Assembly: GCF_001553265.1 (NCBI RefSeq)
Contig: NZ_KQ960588.1
Span: 33,713-97,712, forward strand
DNA: 64,000 nt
Source: Prevotella sp. DNF00663
GTDB lineage: Bacteria > Bacteroidota > Bacteroidia > Bacteroidales > Bacteroidaceae
Direction of reading: 5' to 3'
The notes under the pieces were generated by a model. The model was not told the origin of the DNA, searched no databases, and was given only the letters and a program-made list of their open reading frames with translations. A program made the position numbers and the translations under genes. Shown here in pieces: positions 24,699 through 33,372 of the stretch. Within the stretch, counting starts at the first letter, position 1. The number at the start of each line of letters is the position of its first letter.

Positions 24699-27233
24699 AT
24701 GACTAGTCAGTTTACACCAAGGGTATCAGAAATACTGGCATTCAGCCGCGAGGAAGCTTCTCGTTTGGCCAGTAGGTCAGTAGGACCTGAACACCTATTG
24801 CTAGGCATGTTGCGCGAAAAAGATAGTCCACTCATCAATATATTCCAACGCTTGCAAATCAACATTCAGTCTATCAAGATTGAATTAGAGCAAAGGGTAC
24901 GTGAAGAAGAGGTTGGAACGCCTATTATTACAAGCGAGTTGGTATTGAACGAGAAAGCCAGTAACATTCTTAAACTTGCTGTTTTAGAGGCACGTCTGCA
25001 ACATACGCAAAATGTAGATGTACAGCATCTGCTGTTAGCAATTCTGCACGACCAAGTAAACAACGGTGCCAAAGAAGTATTGGAATTCTACAATATGAAC
25101 TATGCCGAAACCTTGGAACTTCTTCAAACACAAAAGACCGGTACACCAAATGTAAGAAATGGAATCGGCCTTTCGGAGGATGAGGAAGAAGATGAAAGCG
25201 AGCGTACTTTATCATCTCATCATAAGCAGAATACCTCTACCATACAGCAAAAGGCTTCGGGCGCAAAGACTCCCGTCTTGGATAATTTTTCCACCGACCT
25301 CACCCTAGCTGCAGCCGAAGGAAAGTTAGATCCGGTAGTCGGTAGAGAGACAGAAATTCAACGTGTCACAGAGATATTGTGCCGTCGTAAGAAGAACAAT
25401 CCTATTCTTATCGGAGAACCCGGTGTGGGTAAGAGTGCTATCGTTGAGGGGCTAGCCCAACTCATCACGAACCGTCGCACAAGTCCGATGCTGTTTAATC
25501 GTCGTGTTGTCAGTCTTGATATGACAGCCATCGTAGCAGGCACGAAGTACAGAGGACAATTTGAAGAGCGCATACGTGCGCTGCTCAAAGAATTGGAGCA
25601 GAATCCCGACATCATCGTGTTTATTGACGAAATACACACACTCATTGGCGCAGGAAGTACTCCGGGAAGTATGGATGCCGCCAATATCATGAAACCGGCA
25701 TTGGCTCGTGGTGTCATCCAATGTATCGGTGCGACTACTCTTGACGAGTATCGTAACAGCATAGAGAAGGACGGTGCGCTCGAAAGACGTTTCCAAAAAA
25801 TACTTGTAGAGCCTACAAACGAAGAACAAACACTGCAGATTCTACAAAATATCAAGGATCGTTACGAACAGCATCATCAAGTAAACTATACAGAAGATGC
25901 GCTACAAGCGTGTGTCAAATTGACAGAACGATATATTACTGACAGATTTTTCCCAGACAAAGCCATTGATGCTCTCGACGAAGCAGGGGCTCGTATCCAT
26001 CTGCAACATGCTGTAGTGCCACCTGAGATTACTGCCAAAGAAAAGGAAATTGCACTTATCAAGCAAAAGAAACAGAATGCAGTCAAGAATCAAAATTTCG
26101 AACTTGCTGCCAGCTATCGCGACAAACAGACCGAATTAGAGGCAGAGCTAGACAAACTAAATAACCAATGGGCTAGCGGAGAAAATGCCGATAGACAAAC
26201 CGTTACGGAAACAGAGATTGCCGGAGTGGTGTCATTGATGACCGGCATCCCCGTTCAGAAGATGGCAGAAGCAGAAGGTATCAGGCTCAAGAATATGGGC
26301 GAAGAACTCAGAACAGCTGTCGTAGCTCAAGATTCTGCCATCAATAAGATGGTGAAAGCTATTCAACGAAACCGTGTGGGACTCAAAGAACCCAATCATC
26401 CGATTGGTGTTTTCATGTTCTTAGGTCCTACCGGAGTTGGCAAAACCTATCTAGCCAAGAAGTTAGCTGAATATATGTTCGGTTCTACCGATGCCCTTAT
26501 CCGCATTGACATGAGCGAATACACTGAGAGTTTCAACGTTTCCAGACTCGTCGGTGCACCTCCGGGATATGTTGGCTATGAAGAAGGCGGCCAACTGACA
26601 GAGCAAGTTCGGCGTCATCCCTACTCCATCGTATTGCTTGACGAGATAGAGAAAGCACACGGCAATGTCTTCAATCTACTGCTTCAGGTACTAGACGAAG
26701 GACGATTGACCGATGGAAACGGTCGATTGGTAGATTTCCGTAATACGGTCATCATCATGACATCAAATGCCGGAACAAGGCAACTGAAAGAGTTTGGACG
26801 GGGTGTAGGTTTCAATGCCATGGGCACCAACAACCTGAGTGTTGACGAAAAGGATAAAGAGTATGCACGCTCTATCATCCAAAAGAGCTTAAGCAAGCAA
26901 TTTGCCCCGGAATTCTTGAATCGTCTAGATGAGATTATCACCTTCGACCAGCTGGATCTTGATGCCATCAAAAAGATTATCAATATTGAGTTGAAAGGCT
27001 TGTATAGCAGAATAGAAGCTCTTGGCTATCATTTACAAATCACTGATAAAGCCAAAGAATTTGTTGCTACAAAAGGTTACGATGTACAGTTTGGAGCCCG
27101 CCCACTAAAAAGAGCTATACAAAACTACATTGAAGATGGTGTGTGCGAACGCATACTGAGCGGAGAACTACAACATGGTGATACGATAAGCGTAGGTAAA
27201 AATCCGAATAAAGAGGAACTTACATTTAAATAA
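24699..27233 (+). CDS. clpC: ATP-dependent Clp protease ATP-binding subunit ClpC
   Basis: 844-residue AAA+ unfoldase. Clp_N double repeat (RVSEILAFSREEASRL, VGPEHLLLGMLRE; second at about 80-150), an acidic/polar linker (about 150-190), first AAA module with GEPGVGKS and FIDEIHTL, a UVR/middle-domain region (about 420-470, NQNFELAASYRDKQTELE), and second AAA module with GPTGVGKT and LLDEIEKA. VGF in GRGVGFNAMG matches the ClpP-docking tripeptide of Bacillus ClpC, so it probably works with ClpP. An AGGAG ribosome site lies about 8 bp before the ATG. A bidirectional terminator follows. No clpP is in the window. Confidence 0.95.
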   Translation: MTSQFTPRVSEILAFSREEASRLASRSVGPEHLLLGMLREKDSPLINIFQRLQINIQSIKIELEQRVREEEVGTPIITSELVLNEKASNILKLAVLEARLQHTQNVDVQHLLLAILHDQVNNGAKEVLEFYNMNYAETLELLQTQKTGTPNVRNGIGLSEDEEEDESERTLSSHHKQNTSTIQQKASGAKTPVLDNFSTDLTLAAAEGKLDPVVGRETEIQRVTEILCRRKKNNPILIGEPGVGKSAIVEGLAQLITNRRTSPMLFNRRVVSLDMTAIVAGTKYRGQFEERIRALLKELEQNPDIIVFIDEIHTLIGAGSTPGSMDAANIMKPALARGVIQCIGATTLDEYRNSIEKDGALERRFQKILVEPTNEEQTLQILQNIKDRYEQHHQVNYTEDALQACVKLTERYITDRFFPDKAIDALDEAGARIHLQHAVVPPEITAKEKEIALIKQKKQNAVKNQNFELAASYRDKQTELEAELDKLNNQWASGENADRQTVTETEIAGVVSLMTGIPVQKMAEAEGIRLKNMGEELRTAVVAQDSAINKMVKAIQRNRVGLKEPNHPIGVFMFLGPTGVGKTYLAKKLAEYMFGSTDALIRIDMSEYTESFNVSRLVGAPPGYVGYEEGGQLTEQVRRHPYSIVLLDEIEKAHGNVFNLLLQVLDEGRLTDGNGRLVDFRNTVIIMTSNAGTRQLKEFGRGVGFNAMGTNNLSVDEKDKEYARSIIQKSLSKQFAPEFLNRLDEIITFDQLDLDAIKKIINIELKGLYSRIEALGYHLQITDKAKEFVATKGYDVQFGARPLKRAIQNYIEDGVCERILSGELQHGDTISVGKNPNKEELTFK

Positions 27234-27242
27234 TACAAAATA

Positions 27243-27281
27243 AAAAACGAGGATATAGTAAACCGCTATATCCTCGTTTTT
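27243..27281. terminator. Bidirectional terminator between clpC and pcrA
   Basis: Stem of about 15-16 bp (AACGAGGATATAG / CTATATCCTCGTT; arms 27243-27258 and 27266-27281) flanked by A-run and T-run, so it can serve both convergent genes. Confidence 0.9.
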
Positions 27282-27314
27282 GCTTTTAGTTACACCAATA
27301 AAAAGGTTACCTGC

Positions 27315-27356
27315 ATTACAAGACTTTATATCTGGATTACAAGACTTTATATCTGG
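27315..27356. repeat. Perfect 21-bp tandem duplication at the pcrA 3' end
   Basis: Two identical copies, 27315-27335 and 27336-27356. The right copy encodes the last residues and stop of the helicase (ARYKVL-stop); the left copy repeats that coding tail just after the stop codon. Confidence 0.9.
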
Positions 27357-29613
27357 CAAACTTCAATAGCAGTAGTTTCGTGCCAGTATTGGCAAATTCA
27401 ACTGTAGCCTTGGTATTTTCACCTTCTCCTTCAATTTTTTGGACGACACCGACACCAAATCTCTGATGCTCGATTCGGCTTCCGACTTGCAAATTATGCG
27501 CCATAGGCTGAGTGTGTTCTACAGGCTGTTGCACCGTACGAACAGGACGAAACGAAGGAGTATAAGCCGAGCGTGGCTTCTCTATTGGTTCGATTTGTCT
27601 TTGAGGAACCACCCGACGAGGTGCTTCAGAAATACGTCCCATTCCCTCATCTATAACGATGAAACGGGGATCTATGTCACGCAAGAATCTGCTAGGAACA
27701 TCTGTCTCCAACTTACCGTAACGCCATCGATTCTTGGCACATGTGAGAATGCAACGCTTCTCGGCACGAGTGATAGCAACATATAGTAATCGACGCTCTT
27801 CCTCCAGTTCTCTCAGACTGTTTGTAGACATCGGACTTGGAAAGATGTTTTCTTCTAATCCAACGATAAACACCGTAGGAAATTCCAATCCTTTAGCCGC
27901 ATGCACCGTCATCAAGTTAACCTTACTTCCATCTTCAGTTTCTTTATCCTGATAGAGAGCCACCGTCTGTAAGAAGTCAGGCAGATATACTCGTTCCTCA
28001 AGCCCCTCTTCACGATTGCCTTCAACAAACTCCTGAAGTCCATTGAAGAATTCTGTTAGGTTCTCTTGTTTAGATAAATTTTCAGTATCTTTACTAGCAT
28101 AAATATCTGCACTGATACCACTTTCCTTGACGATTTCCTCACCAAGCATCATTGCATCAACTGTATTTAATTTGGAAGTAAAACGTTCTATCATCTGTGA
28201 AAAGGCTTCCAACTTGGTAAATACAGACCGACTCAATTCCAAACCACACGCATTTGGTTGGGTAATAGCCGTCCACAAGCTCACTCCTGATTGCTGCGAA
28301 GCTGCGATAACTTTCTGTAATGTAATGTTACCAATGCCCCTTGTTGGGTAGTTGATAATACGTTTAAAAGCCTCTTCATCATCATGATTGACTATCAACC
28401 GGAAATAAGCAATAATATCTTTAATTTCCTTCCGCTGATAGAAACTCATGCCTCCATAGATACGATAAGGTATATTGTATTTCAACAGTTCCTCTTCAAA
28501 ACTTCGACTTTGTGAATTGGTACGATAAAGTATAGCAAAATCACTATACGCACATCTATCTTGCCGACGAATACGCATAATATCTTTACAGACTACAGCA
28601 GCCTCTTCCTTGTCGCTATATAGAGGTTTTAACAACAATTTCTCACCCGTATCATTTTCGCTAAATACATCTTTAGGAATTTGACGTTCATTGTGTTTAA
28701 TCAAGCTATTGGCCGCTTGGACTATTCGTTGAGTAGATCTATAATTCTGTTCCAATTTGAAGAGTTTAGAATCAGGGTATATCTTATTGTATTCTAAGAT
28801 GTTATCGATATTGGCTCCACGAAATCCATAAATGCTCTGCGCATCGTCTCCGACAACACAAACTCGCCTATTAGCTTGGGTCAACTGGAAGACAATACAC
28901 TGTTGAACATAGTTGGTATCTTGATACTCATCGACTAAGACATACTGAAAACGGGTCGCGTATTTGGTACAGATATCGGGATGTTCAGCGAATAACCGAT
29001 AGGTGATGACCAATAAATCGTCAAAATCCATGGCATTAGCCTGCAAACATCGCTGCTCGTAGATACTGAATATTCGACTAATTTCAGGCATACGTGCATC
29101 GCGGTCGCGCTCTATTAAAGTGCGATTTGCTGCATACTGTTGTGCCAATATCAGTTTATTCTTCGCCATGCTGATTCTAGCATGCACCGAACCCGGCTTA
29201 TAGATTTTATCATCCAATCCTAATTCCTTGATAATCGCTTTGAGTAAAGAACGCGAGTCGGTTTCATCATAGATTGTAAAATTGGAATGATAGCCTATAA
29301 TATCAGATTCTATGCGCAGAATACGGGAAAATACGCTGTGAAAAGTACCCATATTGAGCCGCGAAGCCTGCTCTCTACCCACGATTTTAGCAATACGCTC
29401 CTTCATCTCATCGGCCGCCCTATTGGTAAACGTGAGTGCCAAAATACTCCAAGGCTGGTAGCCTTGGCTAAGTAAGTATGCTATTTTATATGTCAGCACG
29501 CGTGTCTTACCAGAGCCGGCACCGGCAATGACAAGTTCTGGACCATCACAATATTCTACAGCATCACGCTGAGAAGGGTTTAATGCCGTTAAAAATTCAT
29601 TTTCTATCATCAT
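27337..29613 (-). CDS. pcrA: UvrD/PcrA-type DNA helicase
   Basis: A 3'-5' SF1A helicase for repair and replication restart. Motifs in order: LNPSQRDAV (Q motif), AGAGSGKTRVL (Walker A), LTFTNRAADEM (Ia), VDEYQDTN (II), VGDDAQSIYGFRGA (III), LEQNYRSTQ (IV), TVHAAKGLEFPTVFIVGLEE (V), LYVAITRAEK (VI). The C-terminal tail has the PcrA-like GSRIEHQRFGVGVV segment. I start it at the ATG at 29613 (758 residues), 1 bp after the mtgA stop; ATG at 29610 is equally possible, and an upstream start at 29634 would overlap mtgA. Confidence 0.95.
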   Translation of the reverse strand: MMIENEFLTALNPSQRDAVEYCDGPELVIAGAGSGKTRVLTYKIAYLLSQGYQPWSILALTFTNRAADEMKERIAKIVGREQASRLNMGTFHSVFSRILRIESDIIGYHSNFTIYDETDSRSLLKAIIKELGLDDKIYKPGSVHARISMAKNKLILAQQYAANRTLIERDRDARMPEISRIFSIYEQRCLQANAMDFDDLLVITYRLFAEHPDICTKYATRFQYVLVDEYQDTNYVQQCIVFQLTQANRRVCVVGDDAQSIYGFRGANIDNILEYNKIYPDSKLFKLEQNYRSTQRIVQAANSLIKHNERQIPKDVFSENDTGEKLLLKPLYSDKEEAAVVCKDIMRIRRQDRCAYSDFAILYRTNSQSRSFEEELLKYNIPYRIYGGMSFYQRKEIKDIIAYFRLIVNHDDEEAFKRIINYPTRGIGNITLQKVIAASQQSGVSLWTAITQPNACGLELSRSVFTKLEAFSQMIERFTSKLNTVDAMMLGEEIVKESGISADIYASKDTENLSKQENLTEFFNGLQEFVEGNREEGLEERVYLPDFLQTVALYQDKETEDGSKVNLMTVHAAKGLEFPTVFIVGLEENIFPSPMSTNSLRELEEERRLLYVAITRAEKRCILTCAKNRWRYGKLETDVPSRFLRDIDPRFIVIDEGMGRISEAPRRVVPQRQIEPIEKPRSAYTPSFRPVRTVQQPVEHTQPMAHNLQVGSRIEHQRFGVGVVQKIEGEGENTKATVEFANTGTKLLLLKFARYKVL

Positions 29614-29614
29614 A

Positions 29615-30346
29615 TTATCGAGAATACACACCACCGACTACAGTGCGTGGATTATAATCTTTACCCTCGGAAGGGAATGCCGGAATGAAACGCATGTTGT
29701 TCTCTATCTGTCGCTGACGCTTCCTCATATATTCACTAGGAGACTTACTGCTGAACTTACGGGGATTGGGTAATGTGGCAGCAATCAATGCACACTCGCC
29801 ACGACTAAGGCCTATAGCAGTCTTTCCAAAATGATATTCCGCTACCGCATCGGCTCCATAGATACCATTGCCCATCTCTATAGAGTTCAAATAAACCTCC
29901 ATAATTCTCTGTTTACTCCACATTAACTCAATGAGAGCGGTGAAATAAACTTCAAATCCTTTGCGAACCCAAGAGCGACCGGGCCATAGAAATACATTTT
30001 TAGCGGTTTGCTGACTGATTGTGCTAGCTCCCAACTTCCGCTTACCACCTTGTAGATTACGCCTTGCAGCCTTTTCTATAGCATCGTAATCAAAGCCATG
30101 GTGCAGCAAGAATCGCTGATCTTCACTAGCCATTACGGCAACAGGAAGATGCGGAGAAATCTTATCTAATGAAACCCAATGGTGGTGTAACTCTATGGAA
30201 TCGCCATTCCCAACTTGTTGGAAACAGCGAATGAACATGAGAGGGGTAAAATATATTGGCAAGAAACGATAGACGACAACTGCCAATATTGTTGAAGCAA
30301 GAAAGGCTGCGATGCCCCAACGGATGACTTTCCAAATCAGACTCAT
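29615..30346 (-). CDS. mtgA: Monofunctional biosynthetic peptidoglycan transglycosylase
   Basis: 243 residues, GT51 family; polymerises lipid II into glycan strands. One N-terminal membrane helix (about residues 8-27), then the GT51 motifs: the catalytic Glu in [39 protein letters not shown], and [21 protein letters not shown]. No transpeptidase domain, so it is MtgA rather than a class A PBP. The helicase start follows directly. Confidence 0.95.
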   Translation of the reverse strand: MSLIWKVIRWGIAAFLASTILAVVVYRFLPIYFTPLMFIRCFQQVGNGDSIELHHHWVSLDKISPHLPVAVMASEDQRFLLHHGFDYDAIEKAARRNLQGGKRKLGASTISQQTAKNVFLWPGRSWVRKGFEVYFTALIELMWSKQRIMEVYLNSIEMGNGIYGADAVAEYHFGKTAIGLSRGECALIAATLPNPRKFSSKSPSEYMRKRQRQIENNMRFIPAFPSEGKDYNPRTVVGGVYSR

Positions 30347-30394
30347 TACAAATATTTATTCAAAAACAAATAATCGATTGCTATTGACAATACG

Positions 30395-30439
30395 AAAAAG
30401 GTTACCACAAACCGAAATATGTGGCAACCTTTCCTTTTT
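30395..30439. terminator. Terminator between mtgA promoter region and ompA-like gene
   Basis: Stem AAAGGTTaCCACA / TGTGGcAACCTTT (30397-30409 and 30420-30432) with CCTTTTT on the plus side and an A-run on the other. On the minus strand it ends the OmpA-like gene. Confidence 0.85.
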
Positions 30440-30473
30440 ATGTTATAGTATGTTTACTCTTATCAACTCTATA

Positions 30474-31154
30474 TTAATGTGACAAGGTTCCGTTATTTGC
30501 AGACTGAACCATAGCTTGAGAAGCATACATATATACCTCTACACGACGATTTTGTTGACGTCCGCTTGCTGTTGAGTTATCTGCCACAGGTTCAGAACTA
30601 CCCTTACCTGTTACATTCTGGAACTGATTAGCAGCTACACCACAACTCTTCAGGTAAGAGACAACACTGCTAGCACGATTATTACTCAATGGAATATTAA
30701 TACCATCACTACCAGTAGAGTCGGTATGACCATAGATATCTACATAACAATCAGTATTGTTTTTCAGTACGGTAGAGAACTTTGCCAATTCATTTTTGGA
30801 AGTTTGATTCAGAGTTGCTTTGCCTGTTGCAAACAAGATACCGCTATCAAATGTAATCTTAACAGCCTTTAAGCCATTAGCATCGGTCACTTCTTCCACC
30901 TTAGCATTCTCTACTTGGGCTCTAGCTTCTTCTGCAACCTTATCCATGTGACGGCCAATGATTGCACCGGCACCTGAACCTACAGCACCGCCAATAGCTG
31001 CACCAACAGCTGTATTTCCTGCAATTTTACCAATGATAGCACCTAATACCGTACCACCACCGGCTCCAATCAGAGCTCCTGTACCTTGCTTAGTTGCACA
31101 ACCAAATACTGTTAAAAGACACAAACTAAGTGTCATAACTTTCATTTTTCTCAT
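30474..31154 (-). CDS. OmpA-family lipoprotein with glycine zipper
   Basis: 226 residues. The signal ends in a lipobox (TVFGCATK, Cys at about 19). A glycine-zipper segment follows (about 25-68, GALIGAGGGTVLGAIIG and repeats), then an OmpA C-terminal domain that holds peptidoglycan: FATGKATLNQTS, DIYGHTDSTGSDGIN, LSNNRASSVVSYL, GKGSSEPVADN, RQQNRRVEVYM. This is the YiaD-like arrangement and should tether the outer membrane to the wall. It is transcribed from a -7 box at 31199-31207 and ended by the hairpin at 30395-30439. Confidence 0.93.
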   Translation of the reverse strand: MRKMKVMTLSLCLLTVFGCATKQGTGALIGAGGGTVLGAIIGKIAGNTAVGAAIGGAVGSGAGAIIGRHMDKVAEEARAQVENAKVEEVTDANGLKAVKITFDSGILFATGKATLNQTSKNELAKFSTVLKNNTDCYVDIYGHTDSTGSDGINIPLSNNRASSVVSYLKSCGVAANQFQNVTGKGSSEPVADNSTASGRQQNRRVEVYMYASQAMVQSANNGTLSH

Positions 31155-31198
31155 AATCTCTTATCTTGTAAGTTATTTATATCATTATATTTCACAAT

Positions 31199-31207
31199 GC
31201 AAAGATA
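31199..31207 (-). promoter_or_regulatory. -7 box for the OmpA-like gene
   Basis: TATCTTTGC on the minus strand, a full match, 45 bp before the ATG. Confidence 0.6.
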
Positions 31208-31250
31208 GTAGTTTTTCGCTCAACCTCATGCGATAACCAACTTTTTTTCG

Positions 31251-31259
31251 TACTTTTGC
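31251..31259 (+). promoter_or_regulatory. -7 box for proS
   Basis: TACTTTTGC, a full match, 95 bp before the ATG. The leader holds a small hairpin (AGGGAAA / TTTCCCT, 31296-31302 and 31323-31329) of unknown role; no T-box motif was seen. Confidence 0.55.
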
Positions 31260-31353
31260 GCTACAAATATAATTAGATATTTACATTAGAAAATAAGGGA
31301 AACACCTATTCGATAGTATAGTTTTCCCTAAAACATAATAAAACAAATAAACG

Positions 31354-32835
31354 ATGGCGACAGAACTAAAAGATTTAACCAAACGCGCTGACAATTATAG
31401 TCAATGGTATAATGATTTGGTAATCAAGGCAGATTTGGCTGAACAAGCTCCAGTACGCGGTTGTATGATTATTAAACCATACGGATTTGCAATCTGGGAA
31501 AAAATGAAAGAGCAACTGGATAAGATGTTCAAAGAAACTGGTGCACAGAATGCTTATTTCCCACTTCTTATTCCTAAATCATTCCTATCGAAAGAAGCAG
31601 AACATGTAAAAGGTTTCGCTAAGGAGTGTGCGGTCGTCACCCATTATCGTCTAAAATCAAGCGAAGATGGTAGTAGCGTTGAAGTTGACCCTTCAGCTAG
31701 GTTGGACGAGGAGTTAATCATTCGTCCAACATCAGAGACTATCATTTGGAATACATATAGAAATTGGATTCACTCTTATCGCGATCTGCCTTTGATGTGT
31801 AATCAATGGTGCAACGTGATGCGCTGGGAAATGAGAACTCGTCCATTCCTCCGTACGAGTGAGTTCCTTTGGCAGGAAGGTCATACAGCCCACGCGACAA
31901 GAGAAGAAGCTGAAGAAGAAGCAAAGAAGATGCTCCATGTATATGCTGATTTTGCTGAGAATTGGATGGCTGTCCCTGTAATTCAGGGTGTAAAGAGCGA
32001 AACTGAAAGATTTGCGGGAGCACTAGATACCTACACTATCGAAGCAATGATGCAGGATGGTAAAGCTCTTCAAAGCGGAACAAGCCATTTCCTTGGGCAG
32101 AATTTCGCAAAAAGTTTTGATGTTACATTCTTAAATAAAGAAAACAAGCCGGAATATGTATGGGCCACTTCGTGGGGAGTTTCAACTCGTTTGATGGGTG
32201 CCCTCATCATGGTCCACTCTGATGACAATGGACTTGTGCTACCTCCAAAGCTTGCGCCGATTCAAGTTGTCATCATTCCTATTTCTAGAAATCAGGAACA
32301 ATTGGCTGCCATTACAGAGAAATTAAATCCTGTTATCAGCCAACTTAAAGCATTAGGTGTTACCGTTAAGTTTGATGATGCAGACAACAAACGTCCCGGA
32401 TTCAAATTTGCTGACTACGAACTAAAGGGTGTTCCGGTAAGACTTGTGATGGGTGGACGAGATCTAGAGAATAATACCATCGAAATCATGAGAAGAGATA
32501 CACTTGACAAAGAGAATGTTTCTTTTGATGGTATCGTTGAACGTGTAACAAAATTGCTCGAAGATATTCAGTCAAACCTCTTGGAGAAAGCAAAGACTTA
32601 TCGTGATAGTAGAATCACAGAGTGCGATGACTACGAGGTCTTCAAGGAAAAAGTTAAAGATGGTGGATTCTTCTTGTGCCACTGGGATGGAACAGAAGAG
32701 ACTGAGGCTAAGATTAAAGAAGAGACACAAGCTACCATTCGATGCGTTCCATTTGCATTTGAACAAACGCCCGGAACAGACATGGTAAGTGGTAAACCGG
32801 CAAAATATCGAGTGATCATCGCAAGAAGTTACTAA
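31354..32835 (+). CDS. proS: Prolyl-tRNA synthetase (short, archaeal/eukaryotic-type)
   Basis: 493 residues. Class II synthetase that charges tRNA-Pro. It has the short form without the editing insertion of E. coli Pro[30 protein letters not shown] at the start, motif 2 region [29 protein letters not shown], the anticodon-binding domain (about 280-390), and a C-terminal extension ending VIIARSY. That Tyr-terminated extension is the mark of the archaeal/eukaryotic-type enzyme, which is usual in Bacteroidetes. No nearby gene shares its pathway. Confidence 0.96.
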   Translation: MATELKDLTKRADNYSQWYNDLVIKADLAEQAPVRGCMIIKPYGFAIWEKMKEQLDKMFKETGAQNAYFPLLIPKSFLSKEAEHVKGFAKECAVVTHYRLKSSEDGSSVEVDPSARLDEELIIRPTSETIIWNTYRNWIHSYRDLPLMCNQWCNVMRWEMRTRPFLRTSEFLWQEGHTAHATREEAEEEAKKMLHVYADFAENWMAVPVIQGVKSETERFAGALDTYTIEAMMQDGKALQSGTSHFLGQNFAKSFDVTFLNKENKPEYVWATSWGVSTRLMGALIMVHSDDNGLVLPPKLAPIQVVIIPISRNQEQLAAITEKLNPVISQLKALGVTVKFDDADNKRPGFKFADYELKGVPVRLVMGGRDLENNTIEIMRRDTLDKENVSFDGIVERVTKLLEDIQSNLLEKAKTYRDSRITECDDYEVFKEKVKDGGFFLCHWDGTEETEAKIKEETQATIRCVPFAFEQTPGTDMVSGKPAKYRVIIARSY

Positions 32836-32836
32836 A

Positions 32837-32877
32837 CAAATAAAGGGATGTCAATTGACATCCCTTTATTTGTTTTA
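32837..32877 (+). terminator. Perfectly palindromic terminator after proS
   Basis: An uninterrupted palindrome at 32837-32872 (arms of 18 bp, centre TCAATTGA), then GTTTTAT. It serves proS and, in reverse, the convergent rhodanese gene. Confidence 0.85.
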
Positions 32878-32890
32878 TAAGATAATATCT

Positions 32891-33283
32891 TTATTTATCT
32901 TTGTAACTCTGCCATTCCAAATAGCCACCTCTTAGATTGACCACCTTAAAACCTTCTTTAGAAAGAAGATCTGCAGACATCATACTGCGCCTACCACTTC
33001 TGCAATAAACATAACTCGTTTTACTTTTATCTAATTGTTTTTTTGCTTTTTCGATAAAATCAGACTGAGTAACATCTATATTCAGAGCTTTTTCAATATG
33101 TCCTTCGGCAAATTCTTCTGATGTTCTAACGTCTATTATTTGAGCATTCACATCTGATAGAGCCTTCTCGAAACTAACTGCATCCACCGTTACAATGGCA
33201 TTTGCAGGGATATTCTTCTGTACGCAGGCGGCCCCTGTCAATCCCAAGAGAGCCGTCAACATCTTTATCAATTTACACTTCAT
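32891..33283 (-). CDS. Exported rhodanese-like protein
   Basis: 130 residues. A signal sequence with a likely lipid-attachment cysteine (GLTGAACVQ; the -3 residue is atypical) precedes a single rhodanese domain. The active-site loop is YVYCRSGRRSM with the catalytic cysteine, and DVRTSEEFAEGHI and LRGGYLEW are conserved. Such periplasmic rhodaneses carry sulfane sulfur or act in redox or thiol handling; the substrate is unknown. It has its own -7 box. Confidence 0.9.
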   Translation of the reverse strand: MKCKLIKMLTALLGLTGAACVQKNIPANAIVTVDAVSFEKALSDVNAQIIDVRTSEEFAEGHIEKALNIDVTQSDFIEKAKKQLDKSKTSYVYCRSGRRSMMSADLLSKEGFKVVNLRGGYLEWQSYKDK

Positions 33284-33304
33284 ATATTTTTTCTATTTGA
33301 TGAT

Positions 33305-33313
33305 GCAAATATA
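33305..33313 (-). promoter_or_regulatory. -7 box for the rhodanese gene
   Basis: TATATTTGC on the minus strand, a full match, 22 bp before the ATG. Confidence 0.6.
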
Positions 33314-33372
33314 AGAAATTAATATGATACTACAGCAGAAACAAGCAAAGTTACTTTCGCTCGTCATCATTC

